This document shows positions 46,187 through 54,607 of a stretch of 64,000 bases of DNA, one piece after another. Position 1 is the first letter of the stretch, and each line of letters opens with the position of its first letter. Made by a program: the position numbers and the translations under genes. This stretch comes from a virus, in the IMG/VR virus record IMGVR_UViG_3300042319_002138, positions 124,001 through 188,000 of that record; one strand, written 5' to 3'. The notes under the pieces are model-generated. The model was not told the origin of the DNA and made no database searches. It was given only the letters and a program-made list of their open reading frames with translations.

Positions 46187-47155
46187 ATGTCAAATAAGAT
46201 TAATAAACTAGTTAAAAAGAACTTAAATACTTTACTTGAAACTAAAGGATTTGAGGATATGGAAGTTGCTTTTGGTGTTAAACACAAAAGTGATAACCTT
46301 TCTGACGCTGAAAAAGGCCAATTTGGTTCAATGGAGTCAATCCAAGACAAAGAAAGTGGTGTTGTTAAATTAGGTACTTCTACTGTACAACCAGCATTAA
46401 ATAAAGTACATAAAGAAGATGTGAAAGATGCTGAAGAGTATTACAAAATGGTTTTGGATAGAATGAGAAACTTCCAAAAGACAGATACTTCTGAACCATC
46501 ACAAATTGGTGAGGCTTTTAAACCTAAAAAGGTTAATAGAGAAGATGACCAAACAAAAGATTATGATGTATATGATACTGAAGCTTTAGGACCTGGTATG
46601 TTAGCACTAAAATATGATAATGAAGGAACACCTGTTCACGATGAATTCGTGAAAAGACAAGATGAGTTAAACGGTAACGACTCTACATATCTAAAATTAA
46701 GAGGTTATTCAGAAAAGTATTTAAAACACAAATACGGAACACCTGATGAATACCACTACTCACCAAAAGTTAGAACAACTGATAAACCTATTGCTGAATC
46801 AGATAAAAAATACTCTGACGTTATTGAAGAAAATATATTCAAAACAAAAAGTAAGATAACATCAAAAGAACAGGTTATTAGATTAACAGAAAAGTTACCT
46901 TCTAGAGTTAAGATTGATGAGACAGTATTTGCTGTTACTGACGGTAATAACTATTATAGATTGATTTGGGAAGGTGAAGAAGACGGTGAAGCGGTTATTA
47001 CACACGAAAAAAATACTAAGGTAGTTAGTGAGTCGATTGATAAAATGAAACATTTGTGGGGTTATAAAGCATCGGATTCTATTTCCACTAAAAACATTGT
47101 TAAAGAAAACGAAGAAGATAAGTTTAAAACATTATTTAGACAAATGAAAAAATAA
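46187..47155 (+). CDS. Hypothetical protein, possible head-internal
   Basis: A 322-residue acidic protein with a helical basic N-terminus (M-S-N-K-I-N-K-L-V-K-K-N-L) loosely like the recurring peptide, many charged residues and no membrane segment. Preceded by a late motif. Function unknown. Confidence 0.65.
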   Translation: MSNKINKLVKKNLNTLLETKGFEDMEVAFGVKHKSDNLSDAEKGQFGSMESIQDKESGVVKLGTSTVQPALNKVHKEDVKDAEEYYKMVLDRMRNFQKTDTSEPSQIGEAFKPKKVNREDDQTKDYDVYDTEALGPGMLALKYDNEGTPVHDEFVKRQDELNGNDSTYLKLRGYSEKYLKHKYGTPDEYHYSPKVRTTDKPIAESDKKYSDVIEENIFKTKSKITSKEQVIRLTEKLPSRVKIDETVFAVTDGNNYYRLIWEGEEDGEAVITHEKNTKVVSESIDKMKHLWGYKASDSISTKNIVKENEEDKFKTLFRQMKK

Positions 47156-47160
47156 TCACT

Positions 47161-47487
47161 ATGGCAAATGAAAAAAAAATAAACACGGAACCAACAAAAA
47201 AGAAGTGGTATTCAGTAGCAGCAGAAAAAATTAAATGGTTTTTTACTGAAGTTATGAATATGTATTCAGCTAGTGATTCTTATTTTTCTAAAAAAAGAAT
47301 TGAATCTGGTGTAGCTTTTGTTATAGCTCAATGGGGGATGATATTTTTTTTAATGGAAAAACATAGTAAACTAAGTATGGGTGAATTTCTATTATGGGCT
47401 TCAGCGGAATTTGCGGTCGCGGGATGGATGATTACTAAAATACAGAAAGAAAAAAATACAAATCATAACGAAGAAAACCCTCAGTAA
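47161..47487 (+). CDS. Two-pass membrane protein, holin candidate
   Basis: A 108-residue protein with a basic soluble N-terminus, two membrane segments (about residues 57-75, GVAFVIAQWGMIFFLM, and 78-99, FLLWASAEFAVAGWMI) and a polar C-terminus. Small two-pass proteins close to a lysozyme gene are often holins; the lysozyme lies two genes on. The stop codon sits in the loop of a terminator. Confidence 0.65.
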   Translation: MANEKKINTEPTKKKWYSVAAEKIKWFFTEVMNMYSASDSYFSKKRIESGVAFVIAQWGMIFFLMEKHSKLSMGEFLLWASAEFAVAGWMITKIQKEKNTNHNEENPQ

Positions 47488-47499
47488 GAGGGTTTTTTT
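47474..47499 (+). terminator. Rho-independent terminator
   Basis: AACCCTC pairs with GAGGGTT around AGTAA (containing the stop codon), followed by seven Ts. Confidence 0.85.
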
Positions 47500-47509
47500 A
47501 TTTATAATC

Positions 47510-47520
47510 ATATTTATGTA
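47510..47520 (+). promoter_or_regulatory. Candidate late-promoter motif
   Basis: ATATTTATGTA, 13 nt before the ATG at 47523; a second TTATTTAT copy lies at 47498, 25 nt from the start. Confidence 0.4.
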
Positions 47521-47522
47521 AT

Positions 47523-47906
47523 ATGAAAAAAGTAATTAGACTTACAGAATTAGATTTAACAAGAATTGTCAAAAGAATTCTTAAAGAAGAGGCTGAAGAA
47601 AAAGTTGAGGTAACATATAGTACTTCACATGGTGATATAACTTATATTGGGCAATTAGGTAGAAACCCTAACGAAGATTTATATTATTTTAAACCAGAGG
47701 AAGGTGGGTTTGAATTTATGTCTAATAGTAGTATGAAACCTAATTGGGGTCTTGAAAAAGAATTTAATAGATTAGTCGGAAAAAAATTAACTGTTGATTA
47801 TGAATATGGTCCTTCTATTAAATTAGGTGGTCAAATAAATCATGGTAAAATGTTTATTAAAGGCCTCTTAAACGGTGAGGAGAATGTTAAAATAAAAAAA
47901 ATTTAA
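47523..47906 (+). CDS. Hypothetical protein with N-terminal LIKE-type peptide
   Basis: A 127-residue protein beginning M-K-K-V-I-R-L-T-E-L-D-L-T-R-I-V-K-R-I-L-K-E-E, an extended form of the recurring N-terminal peptide, followed by a beta-rich domain. Bounded by terminators on both sides, so it is its own transcript. Possibly a packaged internal protein. Confidence 0.65.
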   Translation: MKKVIRLTELDLTRIVKRILKEEAEEKVEVTYSTSHGDITYIGQLGRNPNEDLYYFKPEEGGFEFMSNSSMKPNWGLEKEFNRLVGKKLTVDYEYGPSIKLGGQINHGKMFIKGLLNGEENVKIKKI

Positions 47907-47912
47907 TTTATT

Positions 47913-47945
47913 AAACCCCATCTTTATATAGTTAGGGTTTTTTTT
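47913..47945 (+). terminator. Rho-independent terminator
   Basis: AAACCC (47913-47918) pairs with GGGTTT (47935-47940), then Ts to 47945. Confidence 0.7.
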
Positions 47946-47955
47946 ATGTCTAAGA

Positions 47956-47974
47956 ATATTTATAAATAAAAACA
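47956..47974 (+). promoter_or_regulatory. Candidate late-promoter motif
   Basis: ATATTTATAAATAAAAACA, 21 nt before the lysozyme ATG, containing TATAAATA. Confidence 0.55.
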
Positions 47975-47976
47975 TT

Positions 47977-48435
47977 ATGAAAATTACAAAAACAAGTGAG
48001 AAAGGTATTGATTTAATTAAATCTTTTGAAGGATTTATGTCAAAACCTTATTTATGTCCAGCTAAAATCCCAACAATTGGGTATGGAGCAACTTTTTACC
48101 CTGACGGTAAAAAAGTAACCTTAAATGACAAAGCGATTACTGAAGCGGAAGGTGTTGCGTTATTAAAAAGTATGTTAGTAAAGTTTGAACAATACGTTGA
48201 TTCTTACTGTGTGGATACAATTAATCAAGGTCAATTTGATGCATTAGTTTCTTTCGCCTATAACTTAGGTCCAGCTAACTTAAAATCTAGTACATTACTT
48301 AAAAAAGTTAATACTGACCCTAACGACCCAACTATTGAAGTTGAATTCTTAAAATGGACTAAAGCTGGTGGTAAAACACTTAAAGGTTTGGTAAGAAGAA
48401 GAGAGGCTGAAGTTAAATTATATTTTAATAAATAA
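47977..48435 (+). CDS. Lysozyme, glycoside hydrolase family 24 (T4-type)
   Basis: A 152-residue T4-lysozyme-like protein: catalytic Glu18 in SFEGF, then C27 where T4 lysozyme has Asp20, and Thr33 in IPTIGYGAT. This E-8-C-5-T spacing is known from other GH24 endolysins (YLCPA-type). It cleaves the glycan strands of peptidoglycan. No signal or anchor sequence, so a holin is needed. Directly preceded by a late-type motif and followed by a YkuD-like gene. Confidence 0.85.
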   Translation: MKITKTSEKGIDLIKSFEGFMSKPYLCPAKIPTIGYGATFYPDGKKVTLNDKAITEAEGVALLKSMLVKFEQYVDSYCVDTINQGQFDALVSFAYNLGPANLKSSTLLKKVNTDPNDPTIEVEFLKWTKAGGKTLKGLVRRREAEVKLYFNK

Positions 48436-48441
48436 AAAAAA

Positions 48442-49032
48442 ATGAGTTATACAAGAGAACAAATTGAAACAGCAGTTAAATCAAAAGGATACGTTTGGTT
48501 TGAAGGCACTAAAGATTACGATGTGAACATTGTAGGGGTAAGAAATTCCGCTACTGGAGATAAAGTTACTAATGTATTTGATGATACAATGACTATATCT
48601 TATAAAGAAAATGGTGAATGGAAATTCCGCACTTGGTCATGTACAACAGACCCAGGTAAAAAAGGGGTTATGGAGTATCATAACGCAGCTGGTGTAGCTA
48701 GATTAGTGGAAGGTCAGTACAGAGGTTCACACACAATTAGATTACACCAAGGTAAGTATGAGGCGTTAGGTCAAGCAAAGAATGTTAAAGTTTATCGTGA
48801 TGCTAATCGTGATATGAAATATGATGAGACTAAAATTACTGAAGGTGTTTACGGTATCAATATTCATAAAGCAGGTGCTGATTCTACTTACGTAGAGAAT
48901 TGGTCAGAAGGTTGTCAAGTATTTAAAAAATCAGCTGATTTTGAAGAATTTATGAAAATCTGTAGAAAAGCTAAAGATATTCATGGAAATTCATTTACCT
49001 ACACTCTTATTGAGTCAAAAGATATTGTTTAA
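48442..49032 (+). CDS. L,D-transpeptidase/YkuD-like cell-wall enzyme
   Basis: A 196-residue protein. The segment GINIHKAGADSTYVENWSEGC carries the His and S-x-G-C signature of the YkuD active site (Cys near residue 159), followed by QVFKKSADFEEFMKIC. In phages, similar proteins appear next to lysozymes and probably act on peptide cross-links, as carboxypeptidases or endopeptidases. No signal peptide. Assignment by motif, fairly confident; the reaction direction is inferred. Confidence 0.7.
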   Translation: MSYTREQIETAVKSKGYVWFEGTKDYDVNIVGVRNSATGDKVTNVFDDTMTISYKENGEWKFRTWSCTTDPGKKGVMEYHNAAGVARLVEGQYRGSHTIRLHQGKYEALGQAKNVKVYRDANRDMKYDETKITEGVYGINIHKAGADSTYVENWSEGCQVFKKSADFEEFMKICRKAKDIHGNSFTYTLIESKDIV

Positions 49033-49086
49033 CAATATTTAAACAGTAAACCTATAAATCTAAGAAATAGTCATTAATATTAATAA

Positions 49087-49566
49087 ATGGGTAAAATTAA
49101 TAAGATATCAAAGACTATAGATTTTATAGAGTACATATCAAAAAATATGGAAAAAGACGATTTAATGTTGTTATATAAAATTAATAATATAACACAAGAA
49201 AAATTAGAGTTATTTTTCGATTTTATATACTCACTAAATGAGTTAGTTTTAACTACATATATGGGTGATGATGTTACTATCGGTGAAGAAAAGAATAATC
49301 ATTTTAAATGGTGTTGGTCAAAAGTGATTAGTTCCTTTAAAGAAGAGAGAATCTACTTCATCGATGTAACAGAATTATTTAATTATTTTAAAGAGTTTTA
49401 TAAAGAATCTTTTTATTACGAAGAAGATAAAGATATTGATAGTACAAAAAAGATAACCGAGTTTTGGGGACAGTTGTTTGATTTTAGTAAAGGTAAAACA
49501 ATGTCTGAATATGAAACTCTTTTAGAACTCTACAAAATATTTAATAAAAGTTTTGTAGTAAATTAA
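49087..49566 (+). CDS. Hypothetical protein
   Basis: A 159-residue soluble acidic protein rich in Phe, Tyr and Lys; mostly helical. No family recognised. It follows a 54-nt AT-rich gap and is read with nothing recognisable on either side. Confidence 0.65.
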   Translation: MGKINKISKTIDFIEYISKNMEKDDLMLLYKINNITQEKLELFFDFIYSLNELVLTTYMGDDVTIGEEKNNHFKWCWSKVISSFKEERIYFIDVTELFNYFKEFYKESFYYEEDKDIDSTKKITEFWGQLFDFSKGKTMSEYETLLELYKIFNKSFVVN

Positions 49567-49630
49567 TATTATTTTAACCCAATACTGTTTAATTTTAAAC
49601 AAATTAGGTTAATTTAAATAAAAATGTTTT
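49567..49630 (+). other. Intergenic inverted repeat
   Basis: GTTTAATTTTAAAC with outer AACC/GGTT forms a nested hairpin between two hypothetical genes, but without a T tract, so a terminator is doubtful. Confidence 0.3.
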
Positions 49631-49870
49631 ATGAATTTTAAAGATTTAAATATTGTAAGTAACGAACTTATACAGGAAAAATTAAAAGCCGAATCCAATA
49701 TCGAACACTTGATATTAGATAAAAATTTAAATCCAGAAGAAAAAATAAAAAGCATAATCAAGGAATTAGGTAGACTAAAAGACGCGTCATTAATGATTAC
49801 GTATTGGGAGTCTTTTATATCTAATAATTTAATAACCCCTAAAAACGAAGGGGAAAATAATAATGAATAA
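49631..49870 (+). CDS. Small helical protein
   Basis: A 79-residue, charged, helical protein. The ATG at 49624 is closed by a stop after four codons, so 49631 is used. Function unknown; it precedes the Hc1-like gene by 12 nt. Confidence 0.6.
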   Translation: MNFKDLNIVSNELIQEKLKAESNIEHLILDKNLNPEEKIKSIIKELGRLKDASLMITYWESFISNNLITPKNEGENNNE

Positions 49871-49882
49871 AAAATAATTAAA

Positions 49883-50068
49883 ATGGAAAAAATTATTGAA
49901 CTAGAAAATCTTGTAAAATCTTTTAGAGATGATTACGAAAAATTTATTGAAAAAGGTAATAAAACTGCTGGTACTAGAGCAAGAAAAACTTTACAAGACA
50001 TTCGTAATGTGGCTAAAGACACTAGAGATGAAATTAGTAACACTAAAAAACAAATGGTAACACCGTAA
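49883..50068 (+). CDS. Histone H1-like protein (Bacteroidota Hc1-type)
   Basis: A 61-residue protein. The segment DYEKFIEKGNKTAGTRARK followed by T-L-Q-D-I-R-N-V-A-K-D matches the small histone H1-like proteins of Bacteroidota (K-F-Y-x-K-G-N-x-A-A-G-T-R-x-R-K-x-M-Q-x-x-K-x-L-A). Those proteins bind DNA. In a phage it could compact phage DNA or bind the host nucleoid. Its presence argues for gene exchange with a Bacteroidota host. TAATG overlap with the next gene. Confidence 0.8.
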   Translation: MEKIIELENLVKSFRDDYEKFIEKGNKTAGTRARKTLQDIRNVAKDTRDEISNTKKQMVTP

Positions 50069-50271
50069 TGGGAGAATTTTTTTTAAATAAAGTTTTATTA
50101 GTTATATTCATAATGGGTGTCTTTAATGTACTTAAACACTCTTGGAATATAATAAATGGGTTGAGGTCGGAAGTACCCACTAAATACGAAATCTCTACTT
50201 GGGACAGGTTTTTATTGGGTCTTTCTATCTCATACATTATCACAGCATTACTCACAGGAATTCAATTATAA
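50068..50271 (+). CDS. Small membrane protein
   Basis: A 67-residue protein with two likely membrane segments (about residues 5-20, VLLVIFIMGVFNVL, and 47-65, LLGLSISYIITALL). TAATG overlaps both ends. Possible holin/antiholin or host-membrane protein; unassigned. Confidence 0.6.
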   Translation: MGEFFLNKVLLVIFIMGVFNVLKHSWNIINGLRSEVPTKYEISTWDRFLLGLSISYIITALLTGIQL

Positions 50272-50720
50272 TGATACAAAAAAGAATAGACAAACTACAA
50301 CCTTTTTTTAAGGGGTTAAAAGTTGCTGAAGGTTATAGAATAGTTGAGGTTAACTTAAGAAAGACTTGGGAAATAGAGGAAACAGATGAAATTCAGGTTT
50401 CACAAAAAGAAACCAAAGAACAAGGTTCTCTTTATAATATGTTTTATTCAGATACAAAAAGTTTTGATGAAATTTTAGATTATATTGAAGAAAAGGTAAT
50501 TAACTATAATCTAGAAATTGAGGAAAAAGAAAGATTACTTAAAGCTAAGGTTGAGGAACTTAAAAGAGTTTTTGAAACAAAAAGTTTAGATGAACTTAAT
50601 CACCTTAAATTCACTACAGAAGAGAATAATCTAAAGTTGAACGCAAAAAACATTATCGCTAATGTTACTACAACAAACGAACAACAAGATAATAACAAAA
50701 CAACAGAAAAAATTTCTTAA
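50271..50720 (+). CDS. Hypothetical coiled-coil protein
   Basis: A 149-residue protein. Start ATG 50271 fits the TAATG overlap; the upstream frame extension lies in the previous gene. Charged N-terminal half, then a long helix (about residues 65-120) and an Asn/Thr/Gln tail. Function unknown. Confidence 0.65.
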   Translation: MIQKRIDKLQPFFKGLKVAEGYRIVEVNLRKTWEIEETDEIQVSQKETKEQGSLYNMFYSDTKSFDEILDYIEEKVINYNLEIEEKERLLKAKVEELKRVFETKSLDELNHLKFTTEENNLKLNAKNIIANVTTTNEQQDNNKTTEKIS

Positions 50721-50721
50721 A

Positions 50722-51120
50722 ATGGGGGTTCCTAAAAATTTTCACCAAACAGTTAATCTACCTAAAATGGCTGAGGCTTTAAATGAACTAAGTTTTTATG
50801 ATTTTGAGTATTCAGTGGTTTTAACCGAAAATTATAATAAACAATTACGTGAAGCCGAAATCCTAGGTCACATCATTGAAACCGATTTAAATGTTATTGG
50901 TAGAGGTGGTGATTTAGAATTTAGATGTACAAAAAGTTTTAGTGCTTTAGATGACGAAACCGCTAATAATAAAATTACAGAATGGTTAGACACTAAAGTA
51001 GATAAGGGTGAGATATCACACTACGAAATAAATGGGATGAATTCTAACACTTTTTATGAAGAACTAGAAGAAAGACATTTGGATAAATTATTTGTTAAAG
51101 AAGAAAAAGGGACTAATTAA
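50722..51120 (+). CDS. Hypothetical protein
   Basis: A 132-residue alpha/beta protein; start ATG 50722, one base after the upstream stop. No family recognised. Its stop codon lies in the loop of the following terminator. Confidence 0.65.
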   Translation: MGVPKNFHQTVNLPKMAEALNELSFYDFEYSVVLTENYNKQLREAEILGHIIETDLNVIGRGGDLEFRCTKSFSALDDETANNKITEWLDTKVDKGEISHYEINGMNSNTFYEELEERHLDKLFVKEEKGTN

Positions 51121-51133
51121 GTCCCTTTTTTTA
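51105..51133. terminator. Bidirectional terminator between convergent genes
   Basis: AAAAAGGGAC, loop TAATTA, GTCCCTTTTTTT. The loop holds the TAA of the + gene and the hairpin's right side runs into the end of the minus gene at 51131. Confidence 0.85.
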
Positions 51134-51475
51134 TTCCTCATTAAAGGCTCTTTCAGCCATTTCCTGAAATGTATGGATTAACCAAGTAGTACCTGAGGCT
51201 AACATACCGTCAAAAAATACGGAAGTAACTTCATTAGGTATTGTAAAAAATCCAAGATTTAAATCTCCTAAACCATAGTACAAACTAGGTGAGAAAAATG
51301 TTAATGAAAGGAAGAATCCTGCCCATGTAGGAAAACACATCATACAAGAAACTAGTTTACCCCAAAAATTAGGGCTCTTCTTAGTCAAAAACTCTCTCAT
51401 ACTGCCAAATATTGTTCCATAAACAATGATATTTGACAATCCATAACAAACTAAAATAAATAATAATGTATTCAT
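51131..51475 (-). CDS. Membrane protein with CxxC, DUF1360-like (tentative)
   Basis: A 114-residue minus-strand protein with three or so membrane segments and C-M-M-C-F-P-T-W-A-G near residues 44-53, a pattern seen in DUF1360-type phage/host membrane proteins. Function unknown. A TATACTTATAAATATA stretch upstream (51490-51504 on the + strand) is shared with the divergent Nudix gene. Confidence 0.65.
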   Translation of the reverse strand: MNTLLFILVCYGLSNIIVYGTIFGSMREFLTKKSPNFWGKLVSCMMCFPTWAGFFLSLTFFSPSLYYGLGDLNLGFFTIPNEVTSVFFDGMLASGTTWLIHTFQEMAERAFNEE

Positions 51476-51489
51476 ACTGTATTGTTTTT

Positions 51490-51504
51490 ATATTTATAAG
51501 TATA
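51490..51504. promoter_or_regulatory. Candidate late-type motif in divergent gap
   Basis: ATATTTATAAGTATA lies 32 nt before the Nudix ATG and is nearly symmetric, so it could serve either divergent gene. Confidence 0.4.
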
Positions 51505-51521
51505 ATGAATTTATATATATA

Positions 51522-51956
51522 ATGAAAGAGTCTGTAGGAATTTTAATAATAGCAAGAGATACAAATAACTTTCTTTTGTTACATAGGTCTGATAGGCCAA
51601 TAGTATGGTCCATTTTAACGGGTACTATGGATGTTGAAGGTGAGACACCATTAGATTGTGTTAAAAGAGAGATTGAAGAGGAAATAAGGGTAGATTCTAG
51701 TCAAATACAAAACATTAAGTTATTAGATACAATAACAAATGATTACGGTCTTTTTCATGTCTTTGTTGGGTTTGTTGATGAAGAATTTAAACCTAATCTA
51801 AAATTAGATGAAAATGATGATTATATGTGGTCTAATGAAAATAATTTACCAAAACCAATACATAAAGGTTGGAATAAAACTTTCCAATTAGTAGAACCCA
51901 TATTAAATTTAAGAGAATCAATTAACAGAAAATTAAACAAATTGTTATATGAATAG
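51522..51956 (+). CDS. Nudix hydrolase
   Basis: A 144-residue protein with a Nudix box at about residues 35-57: G-x5-E (GTMDVEGE) and REIEEEI. Nudix enzymes split nucleoside diphosphates linked to another group; phage members may clean nucleotide pools or act on NAD/ADP-ribose or capped RNA. The substrate cannot be told. Overlaps the next gene by 8 bases. Confidence 0.8.
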   Translation: MKESVGILIIARDTNNFLLLHRSDRPIVWSILTGTMDVEGETPLDCVKREIEEEIRVDSSQIQNIKLLDTITNDYGLFHVFVGFVDEEFKPNLKLDENDDYMWSNENNLPKPIHKGWNKTFQLVEPILNLRESINRKLNKLLYE

Positions 51957-52146
51957 AGAAGAATGGGAAATAGAACAAGAAAGAAGAAAAATTGTACAAG
52001 ACCAATTAGTAACTGAACATAAAAAAAATAAGTTCATTAATGAGATAATGGGTGGTTTGGGTGAAATCATTAAAAAAGAACCAAATACAGTTCAAAAAAA
52101 ACTCACTAAATGGGAAAAATTTAAAAAATTAATAGGATGGAATTAA
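51949..52146 (+). CDS. Small charged helical protein
   Basis: A 65-residue protein, Lys/Glu-rich, helical, overlapping both neighbours. Function unknown. Confidence 0.6.
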   Translation: MNREEWEIEQERRKIVQDQLVTEHKKNKFINEIMGGLGEIIKKEPNTVQKKLTKWEKFKKLIGWN

Positions 52147-52373
52147 AAAGTTTTGTTGATTTTGCTTACTCCATGGTCAATATGGATGAAGTAAAAGCAG
52201 GTAAATTCCTTTTACCAAAAGAAATAGTATATGATTTACGTGATGATTTACATAGAGAAATCCATAGAGAAATCCAAAGAGAAATTAAAAAAGATAACAA
52301 CACTAATTTAGACCAAGAGTTTGAGGTAGAAATTTATAACATAAATTTTAAATTCTTAAAAAACACTATATAA
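52137..52373 (+). CDS. Small hypothetical protein
   Basis: A 78-residue protein with a repeated helical stretch REIHREIQREIKK near residues 41-53. It overlaps the RNase HII gene by TAATG. Function unknown. Confidence 0.6.
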   Translation: MELKSFVDFAYSMVNMDEVKAGKFLLPKEIVYDLRDDLHREIHREIQREIKKDNNTNLDQEFEVEIYNINFKFLKNTI

Positions 52374-52975
52374 TGGGTTTAAAATCATATTTACACACAG
52401 ATTTAGTAGAATGTGGTGTTGATGAGGTCGGTAGAGGTTCGTTAGCTGGACCTGTTTTTGCGGCAGCAGTAATCCTACCCAAATATTTTACATCTGAACA
52501 AATTAAAGACTCAAAAAAACTAACAGAAAAAGGTAGACAAAGAGCTCTTAAAGAAATTGAAGAAAATGCGATAGCTATTTCAGTTGAGATGGTTGATGTG
52601 GAAGGTATCGACACCTACAACATCCAAAACGCAACATTTGGTGCAATGAATAAAGCTATTACTTCTTTATCAGTTAAACCTGAACATATCTTGGTTGATG
52701 GTAATATTTTTGATTCTTTTGAAGAGATACCTTATACTTGTGTTATTAAAGGTGATAATGAATATCTTTCTATTGCTGCTGCTTCAATTGTAGCTAAAGT
52801 TTATCGTGATGAATACATGAACTTTCTCCACGAAAAATTTCCTTCATATAAGTGGGATAAAAATAAGGGGTATGGAAGTAGTCACCACATTCAAACTATA
52901 AAAGAAGAAGGTATAACTAGTCACCATAGAAAAAGTTTTTTAAAGAAAATTTTAACGACTACTACTTCTATATAG
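52373..52975 (+). CDS. rnhB: Ribonuclease HII
   Basis: A 200-residue RNase HII: GVDEVGRGSLAGPV with the D-E pair (about residues 16-17), the motif SKKLTEKGR, a third acidic residue in ILVDGN, and ASIVAKVYRDEYM with the last Asp. It cuts RNA in RNA-DNA hybrids and at single ribonucleotides, such as primer removal. T4 uses an unrelated FEN-type RNase H, so this is probably host-derived. Its last 24 bases overlap the convergent minus gene. Confidence 0.85.
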   Translation: MGLKSYLHTDLVECGVDEVGRGSLAGPVFAAAVILPKYFTSEQIKDSKKLTEKGRQRALKEIEENAIAISVEMVDVEGIDTYNIQNATFGAMNKAITSLSVKPEHILVDGNIFDSFEEIPYTCVIKGDNEYLSIAAASIVAKVYRDEYMNFLHEKFPSYKWDKNKGYGSSHHIQTIKEEGITSHHRKSFLKKILTTTTSI

Positions 52976-53593
52976 TCTATTGTAACCTACACCAGTTACT
53001 GAATTCAATTTTTTGTACCATTCTTTTTTATTTTCTTTAGGTACAGAACCAAAGAAAATAATGTGTTTAACTCTGTTGTCATAGCAATGGATACGTAATC
53101 TATTGTACAATCTAGTGGCCTCACTAACATCCTTACAAGTAACCATATTTAAAGCTAAACCTTCTATAACAATTTTATTATTTAAAATAACAACCTGTTT
53201 AGGGTTTTTATCACTTAATTTACTCAACAAAACGTAACTAATAATCTCTTGGGTGTTTAATTTTCTATTTGCACCCGTTACCGAAAATTGTTCCTCTATT
53301 TGATATTCAGAACGGCCTAAAACAACCCAATCAGGGTCCTCCATAAATGATTCTAATAATTTACCATATTTATCCCGTAGAATAATACTTTTATCACCCT
53401 CACCTCTTTTCTTTAAGAGTAAGACATGATAAACTACCTCCGTTAAAACTTTGTTTTTATAAACTTGTTTTTTCGGATATTGTATTTGTTTATTACTTAC
53501 GTTTGTAAAACGATAAAGAGCATCATATTCCCGACTATATTTGTATAGTGTTTTGACTTTCTTATCATTTTCTGTTAATATTATTTCGTACAT
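52952..53593 (-). CDS. Hypothetical protein
   Basis: A 213-residue minus-strand protein, basic, alpha/beta, with VKHIIFFGSVPKENK near the C-terminus. No family recognised. Convergent with and overlapping RNase HII by 24 bases; divergent from DnaJ with a 58-nt gap that has no clear promoter box. Confidence 0.65.
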   Translation of the reverse strand: MYEIILTENDKKVKTLYKYSREYDALYRFTNVSNKQIQYPKKQVYKNKVLTEVVYHVLLLKKRGEGDKSIILRDKYGKLLESFMEDPDWVVLGRSEYQIEEQFSVTGANRKLNTQEIISYVLLSKLSDKNPKQVVILNNKIVIEGLALNMVTCKDVSEATRLYNRLRIHCYDNRVKHIIFFGSVPKENKKEWYKKLNSVTGVGYNRLYRSSSR

Positions 53594-53651
53594 ATTACTT
53601 TTTAATATTACATACGTTTACAAAAAATGTCCACACTATTATTATTAACAA

Positions 53652-54584
53652 ATGAAAGAATATTATGATATTTTAGGTTTAAATGAAGGAGCTAAAGAAG
53701 AAGATATAAAAAAGGCATATAGAAAAATGTCTAAAAAATATCACCCAGATTTAAACCCAAACAACAAAGAGGCTGAAGAAAACTTTAAAAAGGTTGTTGA
53801 AGCTTACGAAATATTAACAGGGAAACAAAAACCAAAAAACCAAGGAAATCCTTTTGGTGGTTTTAACCCTTTCCAAGGAGGTCCACAAAAAGCTAGACCT
53901 TTAAAATTAGTTATAGAATTAACCCTTGAGGAATCTTATTATGGTTGTGATAAGATTATTAATTTCCATTCTACCGAAGCTTGTGACAAATGTCATGGGG
54001 AAGGAGGTTTTGAACCACAACAGTGTAACCAATGTGGTGGGAATGGTCATATACAACAAGGCCCATTTTTATTTATGTGTAATAATTGTGGTGGTAACGG
54101 TAAATTATTTAAATCTGTTTGTTATCACTGTAATGGTAATGGTGCTGTTAAAACGATTAGAAGTGTTGAGGTTAAAGTACCTAGTGGAACAGTTGATGAT
54201 TCTTTCTTTACCTACCCTGGTTTAGGTGATTGGGTTAAGAATGCCCAAAGGGGGGATTTGTATTTTATTACCAAGTTAAAACCACATGATGTTTATACTT
54301 TAGAAGGTTTAAATCTTAAAAGAAAATTAGACATTCCAATCCTAGACATTTTATTAGGTATTGAAAGTGAGTTTAGTACTTTAGATGGTAGTGTTAAAGT
54401 AAAGATACCTAAGTTATCTGAGACAAATAAAACGTTTAGATTACGTGGTAAGGGTTTTGTGGATGGTTCTACTGGTATAACCGGTGATTTATACGTTACA
54501 TTAAACCCAATAATACCAAAAGAATTATCTGATATTGAAGAATATAAGATAAGGGAGTTAAAAAATATGCCCAACTTTAGTTAA
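53652..54584 (+). CDS. dnaJ: DnaJ-type co-chaperone
   Basis: A 310-residue type I J-protein: J domain with HPD at residues 31-33, a short G/F region (NPFGGFNPFQGG), four zinc-finger C-x-x-C-x-G-x-G repeats (CDKCHGEG, CNQCGGNG, CNNCGGNG, CYHCNGNG), and a substrate-binding C-terminal part that is shorter than in cellular DnaJ (about 370 residues). It would recruit host DnaK to phage substrates. A full-length type I DnaJ is rare in phages and probably host-derived. Confidence 0.85.
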   Translation: MKEYYDILGLNEGAKEEDIKKAYRKMSKKYHPDLNPNNKEAEENFKKVVEAYEILTGKQKPKNQGNPFGGFNPFQGGPQKARPLKLVIELTLEESYYGCDKIINFHSTEACDKCHGEGGFEPQQCNQCGGNGHIQQGPFLFMCNNCGGNGKLFKSVCYHCNGNGAVKTIRSVEVKVPSGTVDDSFFTYPGLGDWVKNAQRGDLYFITKLKPHDVYTLEGLNLKRKLDIPILDILLGIESEFSTLDGSVKVKIPKLSETNKTFRLRGKGFVDGSTGITGDLYVTLNPIIPKELSDIEEYKIRELKNMPNFS

Positions 54585-54587
54585 AGG

Positions 54588-54605
54588 ATATTTATAATAA
54601 AACTT
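54588..54605 (+). promoter_or_regulatory. Candidate late-promoter motif
   Basis: ATATTTATAATAAAACTT, 20 nt before the ATG at 54608. Confidence 0.5.
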
Positions 54606-54607
54606 TA

